NCBI GenBank assembly: GCA_013399115.1 | Contig: VXAA01007271.1 | Span: 21,629 to 85,628 of the forward strand | Length of the DNA stretch: 64,000 nt | Direction of reading: 5' to 3' | Source: Anseranas semipalmata | Taxonomy: Eukaryota; Chordata; Aves; Anseriformes; Anseranatidae | In this document: in pieces, positions 49,601-62,600 of the stretch | Position numbering within the stretch: position 1 is the stretch's first letter | How the letters are laid out: every line of letters begins with the position of its first letter | Made by a program: the position numbers and the translations under genes | The notes under the pieces: generated by a model | Databases searched by the model: none | The model's input: only the letters and a program-made list of their open reading frames with translations | Told to the model about the DNA's origin: nothing

Positions 49601-52600
49601 AGCTGTCTCACTGAAATCCAAACTAAAAGACCCATAATGAATGAGAGGGCAGTGCTGCATGTTAGCAAGGAAAAAAGAGGTAGCCAAAATGTAAACCAAA
49701 ATACCTATTGTGGCTCAGAGCTATCCTCGTGCCTGTTCAGGAGAGGTGATCCTTAGACTCAGTGAATCTGTGAAACTGAGCAATGGTATCCCTTGGAGTT
49801 ACCTGACATTTATACAAGTGGTTTCGAGAACCGAGCTTTATAACACAGTGGTACAGAGGGAGTACAGCAGATGACTGTGGATCAGAACAGTTGGTGACTT
49901 TCAGATGTGGGAATCGAACTGAATAGCTGGCTTAGTAGGTTATTAGTTGTTTTTTTTTTTTTTTCTCTGGTACTTGAATTTCTCTGTTAAAACTGAAGTC
50001 TGCCATCCCTAGAAATAATTCTAGGGTGGCTGTAGCTGCTGCCTTCCAGCAGGGCGCACTATGGTGCCAGCATTGTCAGTGTTGAGCACAGAAAAGGAAA
50101 CGAGAGAAAAGTAAAATGAGAAAGAAAAGCACCAAGGAGAAGATGAAACTGAGGAGAAGGTAAAGCCTGAGTTCCCAGACTGTGTGTGGTGTATTGACAT
50201 CCTGAACTGTAGGTAAGGAGAAGAGACCCTCTCCCTTCCAAGCTTAGACAATTTCTGGAACGGTCACTGGACTTTTTAAAAGCTTTCTGAGCATCCTTAG
50301 TGACCAGAGGCACGCAATAGACATACACAAACACATAAGCATGTTTCCTACCTCCTTCATAGGTAGAGACGCTCTTCATTTTTGCTAGTGATGCTGGACT
50401 GGGGATCCCTTAGAGTCTGTTAAGGCCACTCCTGCAGCGCCCCAAGAAAGTTACCTGGGAGCAATACAAGATACTGTCCCTCCTACAGGTGTGACGCTGC
50501 CAGCTCAGGAGTTCAATATCAGACTGAAACCTCTCCTGTGGCAGCACAGCAGGAGGACTCCAGAGCCAGCCAAAGAGCCAACTTTTGACTGGCTGTCCAT
50601 GATCTGCCTCGATTTCTGGAAAGGAGTCTGTTTTCCTTTGGCTTTGTGTCTGTGGGTAATAAAGGAGTGCATTCACTGCTTTTGGGTCCTAGGTCTATAT
50701 CACCTCAGGGGTCTTGTTTAGTCAGAGGCCTTGGGTGAGTTTATACTGGATCAGGGCTGCCCATCAACAGAGCTGTGGTAGGGTCTTTCACCCTCCTGAC
50801 TGCTGCAGTGAAATAATGAGGGCAGAAGCAGAGTCTTCATAGCAACTTTCCAGGGATTGCATTTAAAGTTTGTTCCTCCTCAGTAAAAGAAAACATTGTC
50901 CACCCTGTTTCCATTTCAGTTCCTGGTTCACTGGATGTGAAAAGGAGATGAACTTCTTGCTGAACTGGTGAGGAAATGCTGGTAAAGGCTGAGAACCACA
51001 ACTTGTAGTTTTATTACTGCATCAGTCAGCCTTGAACTAAACCCTTTTCCTAGGGAATGATGAAAAATTACTTGAAGAGGAAATCCTAGGGCAGGCTGTC
51101 TGTCACTGGAAGTCAGAGTGAGCCCTAAGCAGGTCACCTTTTGCTAGGAGTGACCTGCTTCTGAAGGGGCTCCACGTAAGGAGTGGCAGTTGCTGCCTGT
51201 GCAGTAGCTGGCATTGGTGCCAGCTCTGCGTGTGGCTTTCCTCTGCAGTTTGCTGCTCCTTTGGCTGTAGAACTTTTGCAGGGAGGGAGTCAACAGGCAT
51301 TGTCTGGTTTTGCTGTACGCAAATAGCACATGGATTAAAATTCTGCGTACTGAAGGGGCGTGTGGCTGTGCGTAGAGGGAAAAGGTGGAGGGACAGTTGA
51401 TCTATGGGTATATTTGTACAGCAGTTGTGGTGTGCATAGGTTTCTAGGCTATTCCAGGTACTAGAAGATGCTTAGCCATCTTTAGTATTCGGAATTAGCT
51501 TCAATATCAACACAACTGTGCTGTGCTGTGTGGGCATGCTCTGAGTGACAATCTTCTCAGCAACTGGTAAACTCTTCAGGTAATTGGGGCCAGTATGAAA
51601 ACTGGGCTAGCCTAGTATGAAAACATCCACTTTTCATGACCTGTGCCATCTGTTCTTTGTCCTAAGTCCTTTTAACTAGTCATGCTAACTTGATGATGAG
51701 GTAAGAAGTACAACTTGGGGACTGACAGTGTTTGTAGCCTTGCCCCTCCTGCAGGAGAGTGAATTGGATGTGCTCTAAGCATTCAGTGGATTTTGAATCC
51801 CAGCATTGACTGCTTTGTGTTCTCTCAGAATTCAGAGATCAATGTGAGGTTCTTTGCCCATAATCCAGCCCCTGTTCATCATTATCACCTCCTCAAAGTG
51901 GCCAGTGCTTTGTTATCAGGAGAGGCAAAATCTTACAAGGTGGCCATAATCTCCTCTGAGAGTCAGACAGATATTCTCCCCTGGGTAAGAAAGTGACAGT
52001 GACCGAAAGCTCTAGGGGGAAGATGGCTAGAACAAAGCTGTCCATTGCATCCTTTCATCAAACTGTTAATCTTTCTTTCAAAGACATCACGTTTGTTTGG
52101 TGACAAAAGCCCCAAAGAAGCTGAATTGAGCCTGAAATCCTGTAGCAAGATTTAGAGGAAGCGTCTTTCATTCAGAACGGGGAGGAGCGAGAGACTACTT
52201 CTTTTTCTTCCTACTAACCAATGGGCTCACAGAAGTCCACGAAGGTGACGGATTAATGCAGGGGCTCCCCAGGTAGATGCTACGTGACTCCTGGCACGCT
52301 CCAAAAACGTTTCCACAGCGACCAGCTGAACAAGAAATATGGAGTGTGACGGGATCCAGCATAAACGTGTGCTTTGGAAGGAGGGTGTTTCGCTGCTCTG
52401 AGAGATTTCTAAATTTACTACAGAGAACCCAAGATGCAACGATCTACATTTTAGCTGTCAGAATCCAAACAGACGGGATTTGCATTAGTTTTTCCTGCTC
52501 CTTAGAAGTTTTGATTGTATATTGTCTTGCTGTTTCCTCTGGTGCACAGTCCCATTCCAAATCCTTGTTCTGCACGCTTTCTGTGCCAAATCTGCATCTT

Positions 52601-55600
52601 TTTCTTAACAAAACAGCAACAACAAAAAAGCAAAAAAATTAGGTGGTGGGAGAAAGGATTCTAGTGCTATTCTAATTATCAGGTGGATTTAGGACTAACG
52701 GGCAAAATAACTGGGCTAAAGGGGAGGCTGTAATTAGATGTGCGTTACTTCTGTGCTGGCTTTTTCAGTGCTTCCCATCCTCTGCTGCTCATTTATGTCT
52801 GTGTATTGTCCCTTCTTTTGTATCAACATTGCTGGCTGTGCAGCCAGATTCCAGCTGGAAAAATAACTTTATTTTTGACTAGACTATTTTTCAGCCAGAT
52901 CATTTCCTTGACTTGGTTCACCGAGCAGTAAATAAAACACTTTTGCAGTTGTTATGATGGAGGAGTGATGAGGGTGGGAATAAAGGTTTGAGGGCAGAGG
53001 CTGCTTCAACTGAATTAAGCGGCACTGTTGTCAGATGTCTAGGTATGGCCTGAATTTCACCCAGTACAAGGCACCCGAATATTGTGAATGTCGGACAAAG
53101 CCGCAACCCCTGAATCCTCCATGCCAGCAGGAAGCAGGTACTTTGTGTGTAATCGAAAGGCCTAGGCCTATTTTAATCATTTGTGCTGCAGAGGCGTTCC
53201 CAGTGGGTGAGAGTAATGGAGAGAAAAAGCCTCTGAAGTAAGAGCATTTTACTTGAGGTTTGGGCATGGTTGTATTTGTGTGTCGAAGACGTGGCAGGCA
53301 TTAGGACCACGCAAGAGCCTCCTGGCAGCATCTGACTGTTTGTAAGCTCCACTTTCCTGGCTCTGGTGGCTTTTTAAAATAGTAGTGAACCTGCAACCAG
53401 TCTGTGTTTCTATTTAATTATTATTAAATAGTTACACGGGGAATTGGAAATATTGACAGCAGTGTTAACATATGGGGTGCAGGTGGTGTGTCAAGCAAAT
53501 GAAAGAAATTTAGTTTGCAGCCAGTAAGTGGCACGAAGGAGTTTGAGCCCCACATAGTGTTTGGATGTGTCTGTCCTTATGGCTGTTAGGCTGTGTGTGA
53601 AATGTCCGTGTGGTGAAATTTGTTGAGAGCCAGAGCACGGTGACCTTTCCTGACAGCTGCTCTGCTTTGCAATTGGTCTTTGTTCCCTACAGACAGAAAA
53701 TTAGAATTAGGAAGCTCTTCCCAGTGTAGGATTTTCTGTTGGAGGGAAATGGAAGCTAAATCCCACGGGTGTAGTGTAGCGTTGTCAGAACTAAGTGCCT
53801 GGGGTCACACAGCCAAGCAGCAGCTGCTTTTGCAAAGGGAAATGGTTATGTTCCCTCTCTCTAGGTGTTAATGTTTGTCCTATAACTCAGTACTTCACTC
53901 TCACTCAGGACTGACTGCAGCAAGATACGTTACAACCCGCTCTTGCGGCAGCATATTGAGTTATTGGTGAGTGCAACCATGGCGTAGCTGCTTTTCCCTC
54001 AAGACATTTCCTCCTTTGAAGAGGAATTGATAATGTCACTTTTATGACCCTGTGTGAGTTTTTGCGACACAAAGTCTCTGTGTCAGGCTGTCTAGCTTTT
54101 AAAGCTGTTTCTTCTCAAGCTTGCTCTGAAATGAGGCATTGCTGAATCACCTCCAAAGCAGCAATGTTATGAGAGGTCATACTGAAAGTGGACCAGTTAT
54201 GGCAGGAAAGTTCTCCTGCAAAGAGCTCTCTTAAAAGACTTTTGTTTAAAAGCAAATGTCTCACGCACCCTCTTGCCTCTCAATTACAAGATTCAGCCCG
54301 TAGCCGAGACAGACACAGGGGATGAGACAGGGATTTCTATTGGCGACTGGAAAGGAAGAAGAAGCTGAGAAGAAGGAGGTTGACTTTTGAAATTCAGCCC
54401 TGGTGTCCTGGCAGCTGTTGAAGGGCCATAAAAAAGGCAGTGGTTTAACACTGGGTGAGCATCAGGATCTTCAAAGTGCTTTCTTGTTTGGGAAAGATGT
54501 AAGGAACTCCTCAGAATTCCTGCCTGTGTTTGAAGGGGTGGAGGCTGCAGCCTGCTCCAAAGGGGGAATAGGAAGCTCCAGATCTTCATCCAGCGGATAT
54601 TTTTCCCATGCTCTTTCCTCCCACACAGCAGCTCCCTCCCTTCCCTTCTGGAGCAGCAACAGGCAATAGTTTCAGCACAGACAGTGCTTGGCTTCCTTAG
54701 GTTCGCTGGGTGCAGCTTAAGAACTAACTTGCTCTTTTAAAAAAATGTATTTTGAAGAACAGAAACCTTACCAGAGCAATGTTGCCGTGAAAAATCTCTA
54801 GCGTGAGAGTAATGACCTCCAGTTCCCTGCATCACAACAAGCTTTGCATGATGAGTGAGTTAACTCTCCTGCTTGATTTAGGGACAATACAGGCTGCACC
54901 TCACACTCAGATGCAACTTAAAAGCAGTATTTAACTCTAGGAAAGCCAGCTCTTACTTGCCATCTCCTAGTTCTAGTTGTATTCCCTCCGATGTAGAAAA
55001 TAATATGTTTTTAATTTTTTTTTCCTGACTACTTCTATCTGGAAGTCTTGGTGTACCTTACAGACTGATATTCTGAGCTTCCCAGTCTCACATTAAGAGA
55101 TACCTTGCCTGACACAAGCATAATGATGAGCCAGTGTTAGAAAGGATTTGAACCCTGCATCCTGCTTCAGTATTTTTATATTAATACAGACCTACAACTA
55201 TGTATGCAATGATTTTACTCCAAGAATCATTTATAACAGCAGGGAAGTTTTTATTTTTATTTTTTAAAAAAGATAAATGCAGCATCTAATTTTTGTGATT
55301 CTCCCAATTCCTTTTTATATTGTATTATTAAATGCATTTCTAAAGCTTTCTCTTGAAGGAGAAAGAAGGAATATTCATTTTAAGCTACTACTTTACACTG
55401 TTCATTAGCTACTGATTAAAATAGTTTGAGTGATTTATGACATCATTATTTAAAACTCCTACAAGAAAGGTAGGCCTGAAAAAGCATCATGTTGTTTGAG
55501 GATTGTGAGATTTGAGCTGTGATGGAAGAGAATGCAGTTGTCTTGGATCTTTCGAGGAGAACAACTCCATGTCTCTTAAGTTCAAATATTAACTTTGTTT

Positions 55601-58600
55601 TCTGGACTATTTCCTCGAATGTAGCTAACATGGTGAGGTATGGAAAAAATCAGTACTGTGATACTGGGCTCTAATTCAACTAACCTTTAAAGAAAAAGGA
55701 TCAAAAGAAGCAGGCAAGTTCCTGAACTTGATTGTGATGTTTTGGAAGGCAGACACCAGCATTGTGTATCAAATGCAGTTTCTGAATGGGTTTTGTGCAT
55801 TGCCAAGTGCAGTCTGGAAAAGTATACTGAATAAATCATCTTTGATAGCTGGACTAGAGAAATCTCCCCAGTGATTTGGTTAGTAAAAGATGGAAGGTGG
55901 CACTGCTGCCGCTGTGTGGTTCTGCACAATAAATAGCAGCTCTATGAATGGTTGTTGTTAGGGCTGAAAACAGGACCTGAGTGAAGATGACATTACAGTT
56001 TCAGGCAGTTACTTATTCTTTCTGTTCTCAACCTATGTTGTGATGGTCCAGCTGGGATTGCCTTTAAGTACTCTGCTTGTTTTGTTCAGGTCCTCATTTC
56101 ACAGTAAGACTGATGCAGCATCAGCAAAACTTTATTGTCCCTATTTACATAGAAGTAGATGCAGAATCAAGGATCAGATAAGAGCTGGGAAGTATAACAA
56201 CTTAATATTCCCCAAAGGTCTCGCATTTATGAAATGACACATTTGAGCCCTTTGAGACTTTGCAGCTTGGACTGATGGTAGGGAAATGAAGCAGTTGCCC
56301 ATCACAACCTTCAGAGATCTAGCATAAAAGTCTTCAATTTCATCTGTCCATTTCTGCCAGGTCTGAAGGTGTATGGGAAGCTCCTTTGATCAGCAGAGTT
56401 AACTGCTGATGAACACTCCACAGAGACTGATAAGCCTGTATGACCCAGCGTAAATGTTCTGAGGAGACCATGGATCCATGCACTTTATTTCCCCAGAACA
56501 TAGATATGGGGATTTAATAAAGCAGAACTTAATTTACTCCACCTTCTCTGTGAATTTGTCCAACAAAAAAGTCCGAATCCAAATATAGCACCTGAGAACA
56601 CTTGCATCCCTGTTTTCCCTCACACCTTTCCCACTTATCATGCTCCAGGCATTTGTTTTTGTTCTTTGACTGCAAATAGTTTGGGGCAGAGAGTTCATCT
56701 GTGTACATGAACGTGTGTGTATGTATGTATACATACACATATATATGTATACACACACACAAGCTACCACATGTACACAAGGTGCTGGATGCTTCCAGTA
56801 CGTTGGGAGACGTTAGCAAACTAGATAATCCCTAAGTGCTTTCACCACCCAGCAAGGCAAGACACAGTCTTATCCTTGGCAGACTTGCTTTTTCACAGGA
56901 CTGGTCCAAAATCAGGCACTGGGAGTTCTTCATTCTATTATCTTCTTGTCAGAGAAACTCTTCCAAAAGTTTACAGTTCTCCCTGCAAATCAATGTGTAA
57001 AGCTGCAGCAAAACCCACCAGTACCTGGATGAAGGGCTTGCAGATCATTTCTGCAGGTTGAAGCTGCAAAAACCCTGAACTGAAAGAAGTCAGTTCAGCA
57101 TTCAGTGGAGAAATGGAAGTTATTTGTCATGATTACATTCAGACCTATTTGCTTGCCACTTGTTGCCCAACACCCTCGTGCATAGTCTAGCTACTGCCAC
57201 TAACAAATACTGAAAGCTTTAGAAGCAGTCATTTGTTTCCCTGTGTGTGGCACTGGAGAGGCTGCATGGGAGACTTGGGATTGCCTGGTATGGGAAACCA
57301 GTGCTTCTGGAGACACTAGCTCATGTTTTAACTAGGACCTGCACAAGAATCCCTGCACAGTGCAAGGAAGGTGCAGAGATGGCATACACCTGTACTGATC
57401 CTGCCCTGTATTAAATAGTGAGTGCTTTGCTTTACTGTGATTCTAGCTGTTTGTCTGAGTGAGTCAGAAGCTTTTCATCGCAGAAATCTCCTCAGTCTTT
57501 AAAGACTGTGAATATCTTCTTTGTACTTCCATACTGCAGCCAGGGTCAGTTTGTCAGAAAGCTGAGTGACTGTCACAGAAGGTGAAGGGGTTCTTGCAGT
57601 TCATTTAGTTCCATGTTTGCACATAATTGAAGAGGGTACTTTGACACAGAAATTATGTTGTGCATATTATGATATAACATACTTGTGGAACTTGCTACTG
57701 AAAGACAGGAGAAACAATCATGTCCAACAAACTTTTGAAAAGAACAGGAATACAGAGAACAGACAGATAGCAGGTGAGCAGCACGACTCGTGACACCTGG
57801 TTTCACAGGACTTTGAACTGTGTTATTCCTTTGTTATTCTGCAGCCACCATATCTATGTTTCCTTTCAACATCCCCTGTCACTTCCCTCCTCGCTCAAGA
57901 AATTAACTATTGTAGTTAGCCATCAGCTGGGTAAGAGACTACATGTACTGCGAGCGTGCAAGAGACCGAAGCTATGCAAACACCAATTGCCCAGCTAGCT
58001 GCTGCCTTTTGGCTGCCAGGCAAGCCAGACAGCCTGTGCTTTCTGCAGCTGCTGGCAGACCGAACACATAGCTTCAGGAGTTGCAGTCAACCCCTGGACC
58101 ATGTCCTGTGGAAACCTGTTGTAGGAACTTGCGGTGTTTAAGCCCTTCATCAGATGCGACTAAAATTGGCCAGGAGTCAGAAGTTACTGGGAGGGGGAGG
58201 ACTGGCAGCTGACAGCAATCACAGAAGCCCTTCCCCAGGCTAACCATGAGTAAGCATGAGTCATAGTATAAATTGATGAGCCTAAAATTATCTACAAGGA
58301 TGAACACTGTCTAACTGGCCCAACACACTGTGGGCTTTCTGCTTACTCTGGAATTGACAAGTTTTTGGCTTTGGGTGCATATAGGCTGACCACATGACTC
58401 TAGGCCAGTAGTAGCCAGACAGCTCTGACTTTTTTTTTTTTGATTTGGGCCTGATGCTTTTGCTTTTAGATGGAGATTCAGCAGGAACGTTCTTCCCTAC
58501 ATTGCAGCCTCTAGGCATTACTGATTTGGTGCTGAAGTTCATATTTTCTTCTCCTGGCAGCTCCTTGCCCCTAGCATTGAATCCAAGTTGATGCTCCAGC

Positions 58601-59603
58601 CCCCTTCCCTCCGGCATTGTTCCCAGGCTGTTGTGTCAAACACAAAACAAATACTCAGTGGCTCAGAGCTCCTTGAATCCAGGAGAAATTGCATTTTCAC
58701 GCTGGCTCTGGACTTCTTCTTCAGAGCCAAAGCAAAATTAATGCTGAAACTAATCTCTTTGCCCCTACCACGCACATCCTTGTCAATGGTGGAGCCAAAA
58801 AAAACTTAAGAGAATTAACCTTTTCTGTAAATTTCTCTGAGATAGGAAATATCCTGCTTTTAGCTTTCTTTTCTTCCTCTTTCCCAGTTGCTGCATTAGG
58901 GAAACAAGTCTTCCCTGAAGCAGGAGAGTGCCGCCTTCTTCTTCCCGCTCACTACTAATGCTAGAAGTTTATTTTGAGAAGAAATTTCATACCTGGACAC
59001 ATTTGTTCAGGGTTGCCATATAGCTAGTAGCTAGACCAAAGAGGTAGCAGAGCTCGTTAGAGTAACTGCTGCCCATTTAAAAGCAGCCAAGAATAGCTGT
59101 AGCCTCTCCTAGGGATAAAGTATACAAGTCTGGAGCTCCAGGGGACCCTTCCTGTGATGCATACGACACTACTGTTATGGCTGTAGGAATGTGCTAGTGT
59201 GAAACTAGACACAAACACCTGGAAATGAGGGCAGCCAGTAATGCTGAACTGCCAAAAGAAGAAAGAGCACTGAGGTTTCTGGTCTGACTTCTCTCTTTTC
59301 AGGTGTCAGGAACTCCAATGTACCGATGCTGTCTTGTGCACTGTTAACTAGTCAGGCAGAACCCACCATGGTCCTTCTCTCTTGCTCCAGGAATGCTGCC
59401 TTTCTTATTTGCAGTGACTCATTAGCACATGTTCTCCTACAGGCTCCTGGACTGTCCAGCTAGAGAAGGGAGGCACTGTGGTGGTGTTGAGGAGTCTGCT
59501 GTGGCTGGGACTGACCTTCTACCATGTCCCAATGACTAAGCAATATGGCTACGTCTACTTTGGCACCGGTGAGAAGAACTTAGATCTGCCTTTCATGCTG
59601 TGA
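40502..59603 (+). CDS. RSPH9: Radial spoke head protein 9 (RSPH9), N-terminus lost in gap
   Basis: Family knowledge: RSPH9 belongs to the head of the axonemal radial spoke that relays signals between the central pair and the outer doublets of motile 9+2 cilia and flagella; human mutations cause primary ciliary dyskinesia. Seen here: five phase-consistent exons encode 245 residues, against 276 in human, the deficit being the first ~30 residues lost in the gap. Recognisable blocks are QRDYRFERVWFWG, HIAEGL, LNCVEWSLLPPATEEM, KGRFQGDPSF.YEY, IKEEDRLV, IVPRGAFVKTPLG, GLSLTEAKKLSSYFHFTEPV, LKNKTLLEKADWDPS.DF, DSLEHDIP, VVLRSLLW, GYVYFGTGEKN and the C-terminal DLPFML. Introns are 167 bases, about 0.87, 0.59 and 16.7 kb. 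Exon 2 ends at 40969 because the nearer GT (40962) breaks the frame. No lesion is seen in the visible part. Confidence 0.95.
40807..40969 (+). CDS. RSPH9: RSPH9 exon 2
   Basis: Acceptor GCTGGCAG|CTTGAAC completes Ser and gives LNCVEWSLLPPATEEMVAR and GRFQGDPSFKYEY. The donor used is AAGGAG|GTAAAT, in phase 0 with exon 3. A second GT eight bases upstream (GATG|GTAAGG) would shift the frame. Confidence 0.88.
41841..41970 (+). CDS. RSPH9: RSPH9 exon 3
   Basis: Acceptor T-tract then TTTAAAG|CCCATG; donor TTTGAAG|GTAAAT. The 130 bases encode PMIKEEDRLVATIEEIDRAV, GIVPRGAFVKTPLG and ENRNFE. Confidence 0.93.
42562..42708 (+). CDS. RSPH9: RSPH9 exon 4
   Basis: Acceptor TTTGCAG|GTCTTT and donor CACAAG|GTAAAG. 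The 147 bases encode LSLTEAKKLSSYFHF, NLKNKTLLEKADWDPS and DSLEHDIPQ, nearly the same as mammalian RSPH9. Confidence 0.95.
44114..44129. repeat. T16 homopolymer
   Basis: Uninterrupted T run after a T/C-rich stretch, within RSPH9 intron 4. Confidence 0.85.
46970..48420 (+). mobile_element. Degraded CR1/L3-like LINE
   Basis: Diverged sequence follows the order of the 3' half of sauropsid CR1/L3 elements. It has AAGTATATTGACAGGAAAAG, then GAAGGGCAGAAATGCTCAAC, GGTTTCAGCTGGGACCGGTG, TTCAACGTATTTATAAATGA, AAAAAGGCTAATATGATCTG, a GCAGAAAAGAGCCACAAAAT motif and GTGAAATGATTACCTGC. These correspond to reverse-transcriptase and C-terminal segments plus 3' UTR. Many stops and indels show it is dead. 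The 5' limit is uncertain and may extend left of 46970. Confidence 0.7.
53780..53850 (-). repeat. Possible MIR core fragment
   Basis: CCTGGGGTCACACAGCCAAG is close to the MIR complementary-strand phrase AAGGTCACACAGCTAG. The match is short and the rest is not alignable by eye. Confidence 0.3.
56713..56761. repeat. Compound GT/GTAT/AC microsatellite
   Basis: GTGTGTGT, then GTAT units, CATACACATATATATG and ACACACACAC in series, partly self-complementary. Confidence 0.9.
59443..59603 (+). CDS. RSPH9: RSPH9 exon 5 (terminal)
   Basis: Acceptor TCCTACAG|GCTCCTGG. The 161 bases encode SWTVQLEKGGTVVVLRSLLW, LTFYHVPMTKQYGYVYFGTG and EKNLDLPFML, then TGA at 59601-59603. Confidence 0.95.
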
Positions 59604-62600
59604 CACGCTTCTCTAGGATGAGGACTCAAGAATATTTAGATTTTATACTTGGGAGATTTTTGTTTATTGCTTATCCTATAAATGTGTGAAACCTCTGCAC
59701 TTTGAGCACTTTTGTGCCTGGACTCTGGCCTTGATTCTTTTCCTAAGACTTCACTGTGTGTAATCCTCCCTCAACTCCAGATTGAATTCCCTGTAATGTG
59801 TCACTACAGATCCTTCAGACAGTTACAAATGACATTTTCTTCCATGGAGGGCAAAGCCCTAGGTCGGAAATCAAACCTACGCCATCTGTTTGTGTACAAA
59901 GACACCACACTTTACACAAAAACTCATCTGGAGGCAACACAAATGAGTGCCTGCTATCATCCATGAATGCCAAACAGAAATAGAGCTTCTGCCTTGGAGT
60001 CCGAGTAGAAAGCTGATGCATACTCTAAGGGATCCCTATTAAACCCTGAACTACAGAAAGGCCTATAGAAGACAGGGCTGAGTGTTTTGTTTTTCAGGTG
60101 TTAGGCTTCACCAAAATTAGAGGGGTCTTTCCAGCTCATGGCACAAACTTTAGAAAAAAAATTAACTGTAGGAATCACCTAGTTATTTGCAAAACCTTCT
60201 CATTTGGGTTCATCTCAAGATAATGGCTTTATCCAGTGACTTTTCTATTAGTAGAACTCACTGAGTAGAGCTGCCTGAGCTAGAAGACATTAACTTCTGT
60301 ACACAGGAGAAGAAAGAAAAATATTTTCCTTTCTGAAGGGCTGTAGGTTTCAAGGCTTCATAAAACAGGGATGGTCAGACAGAGATTTTATCTGAGTATA
60401 GAATGAAGTGTTGGTTTCTGTCAAAGCCAAAAAATCTCGGCTAGCTCAAGGGGCTGAATCTAGGGCTTCCATTTAATCAAAGTAAAGATAAAAAGAACCA
60501 TCCTAATCTAATTTGATTTTGCGGGTAATATGGGTTTAGTCTCATCCTTTGTTCCTGTTTATGTCAATAGATATTAACTGATGATTCTGATGAAAGCAGT
60601 ACATTCAGTGGCATAGTAGTATATAAAAAAGCTGTGTTGATTTGTAGCTCAGATAAGTATCAAAGAAATTGAGTCAATAATGACCCTGATAAATTTAATA
60701 AGCCTTTCATATGAGGCCCTTAACTAGCACTTCTTAAGCAGAATTGGTCAGTGGGAGATGCATATGTGTATTGTACAGGCAGAGAAATCATGCTACCTTT
60801 TAGTCACAGGATGGAAAATTATGCATATCTGTCAACCCAAAACTATCCCAGGAAGCAGCCCTATCACTGACAAGGAAGACTTGTGGTAAATGTATTTGCA
60901 AGGAGAAAAAACAGGCCAAGTTGTCAAGAATGTCAGCATTCTGTATTTGCTAGATCCAGGAGGGATGCACAAGCTAGGAATCCTGAAGAGGACATGTAAG
61001 ACATACGCATGCCTGCCTGCCTGCCACTGCCACGGGTGTTCTGCTGCAAATTATGGATAGTACAGATTATAAAAATATTTCACTTCAGTAGTCATTAACG
61101 TAATTTCTGTTACTGCTGAGGAAACACAGTGCTGCAGGAGGCTTTTTCTTCCATCAGTGTCACAGGTACAAAAGCCCAAATGAGGCAAATACGTGTTGAA
61201 ACACGTTAATGGGGAATTACTATTCATTTCTGAGAAAAGGAGGAAACAACCTTTTCCAAACCCAGTAGTAGACTATAATGAAACAAAAGCCTTCAGATCC
61301 TTTCCGGCTTTGAGGTAAAGTGTTTGCCCCTTGCTTTCTCCAAATCATTCTGAACATTGAACTCCGCTTTGCTGAATCTTGTGTTTCCTGGAGGAGCAGA
61401 TAGCAGCTCATTCATTGGAGACAATACAGAACACTAATGAGAATTTCTGAATTCGGAAATTGGAGATACTGACAAACTTACAAAAAAAGCAGAACAGTAC
61501 AAAACAGCTGTACTCATCGACTATGCCAGTTCTGGACTCTAGTGGTTCAAATAAAGAGGTTTGTGTGTATATTTGACATTATCCTTCAGCAAAGGGTGTC
61601 CAACTGGCATGGGAATTTTGCACCACTTAGGGCCCCTCCTCCAGATGGGCTTTGCAGATCGGACGGACCAGCGGGTCAGATACCTGTCAAAACAACACAG
61701 ATGCATTTCAATTTGATTTTTGACTGATCACTGAGAAAAGGTTTTGAGTGAAGCAAGAGCAGACACTCATTTGTCTGCCTTTGCCTCCTCATATGCCTCT
61801 TTATGAAAACAATAATGATGACCAGAGCAGAGCTCCCTCAATTCAGAATGGACCACTGAAAAGGACTATTAGTTTGTTTTGGAACTGCTGCACCTCTGTA
61901 CTGTACCCACTAGCACCTGCTTGACTTCCAGTCTCATGAAACAAACCAGGTGTAATCTCCAGGCTGCTGGCAAGTTGTCCACCTGTAGCTAAAACTGGAG
62001 TACCAAATTCCTTCATTGCGACTAGGTCCAAGACTGAATCCAGCCATCCTCTAGGAGAGGTGTCATTTCCACAGCTTGCCTCAATAAGGTATGCTAATTA
62101 TAAAGGCTACACTCAGTCAAATAATCTCTAAAAAGGGACTTGTTTACTTTCAGTGGATAAATGGGTATTTTGTCTGCATAGGATGGGTTTCTGGCCTAGT
62201 CTTGCATTTTCATATGCCCAAATTTGCTTTAGTATTCTCTGTACAATACTATTCCAGCTTGCTGCTCCAGGAAGTCAGAATCTGCAATATGAGAGGTACT
62301 AGAATGGAGTTATCACATCTACAAATCTCTGTGAAGAGCAATGTCTGGCAAATATCCTCTGCTTTTTACCATTTGAAGTTTTAGACTTGGCTTTGCAAAC
62401 AGGCAGGGGATTTCAGATCCAGAATCAGTTACTGGAAATCTTACCCTGTGGCTGGGTGGCCTGGAGTTTTGTTAGGCTTTAAATCTTTTGCTACCAGTAG
62501 AGAGGGAACAGAGGTCCTTAGAGAAAGAGGAGCCTTTTCAGACAATAAAGATCCAAAGTAAAACCCCAGCGTAATCTGCACAAACAATGCTCCAACAAAT

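Larger units (their letters stand above)
42709..59442 (+). other. RSPH9 intron 4 (16.7 kb)
   Basis: A single intron makes up most of the gene. It contains an old CR1/L3-like LINE at about 46970-48420, T tracts (44114-44129, near 49950) and an AC/AT-rich microsatellite at 56713-56761. No nested gene with splice-compatible, family-recognisable exons was found on either strand. Confidence 0.85.

Noticed and set aside
49295..49756. 153-codon frame in RSPH9 intron 4
   Set aside because: No recognisable domain and no exon-like partners. The block may be regulatory rather than coding.
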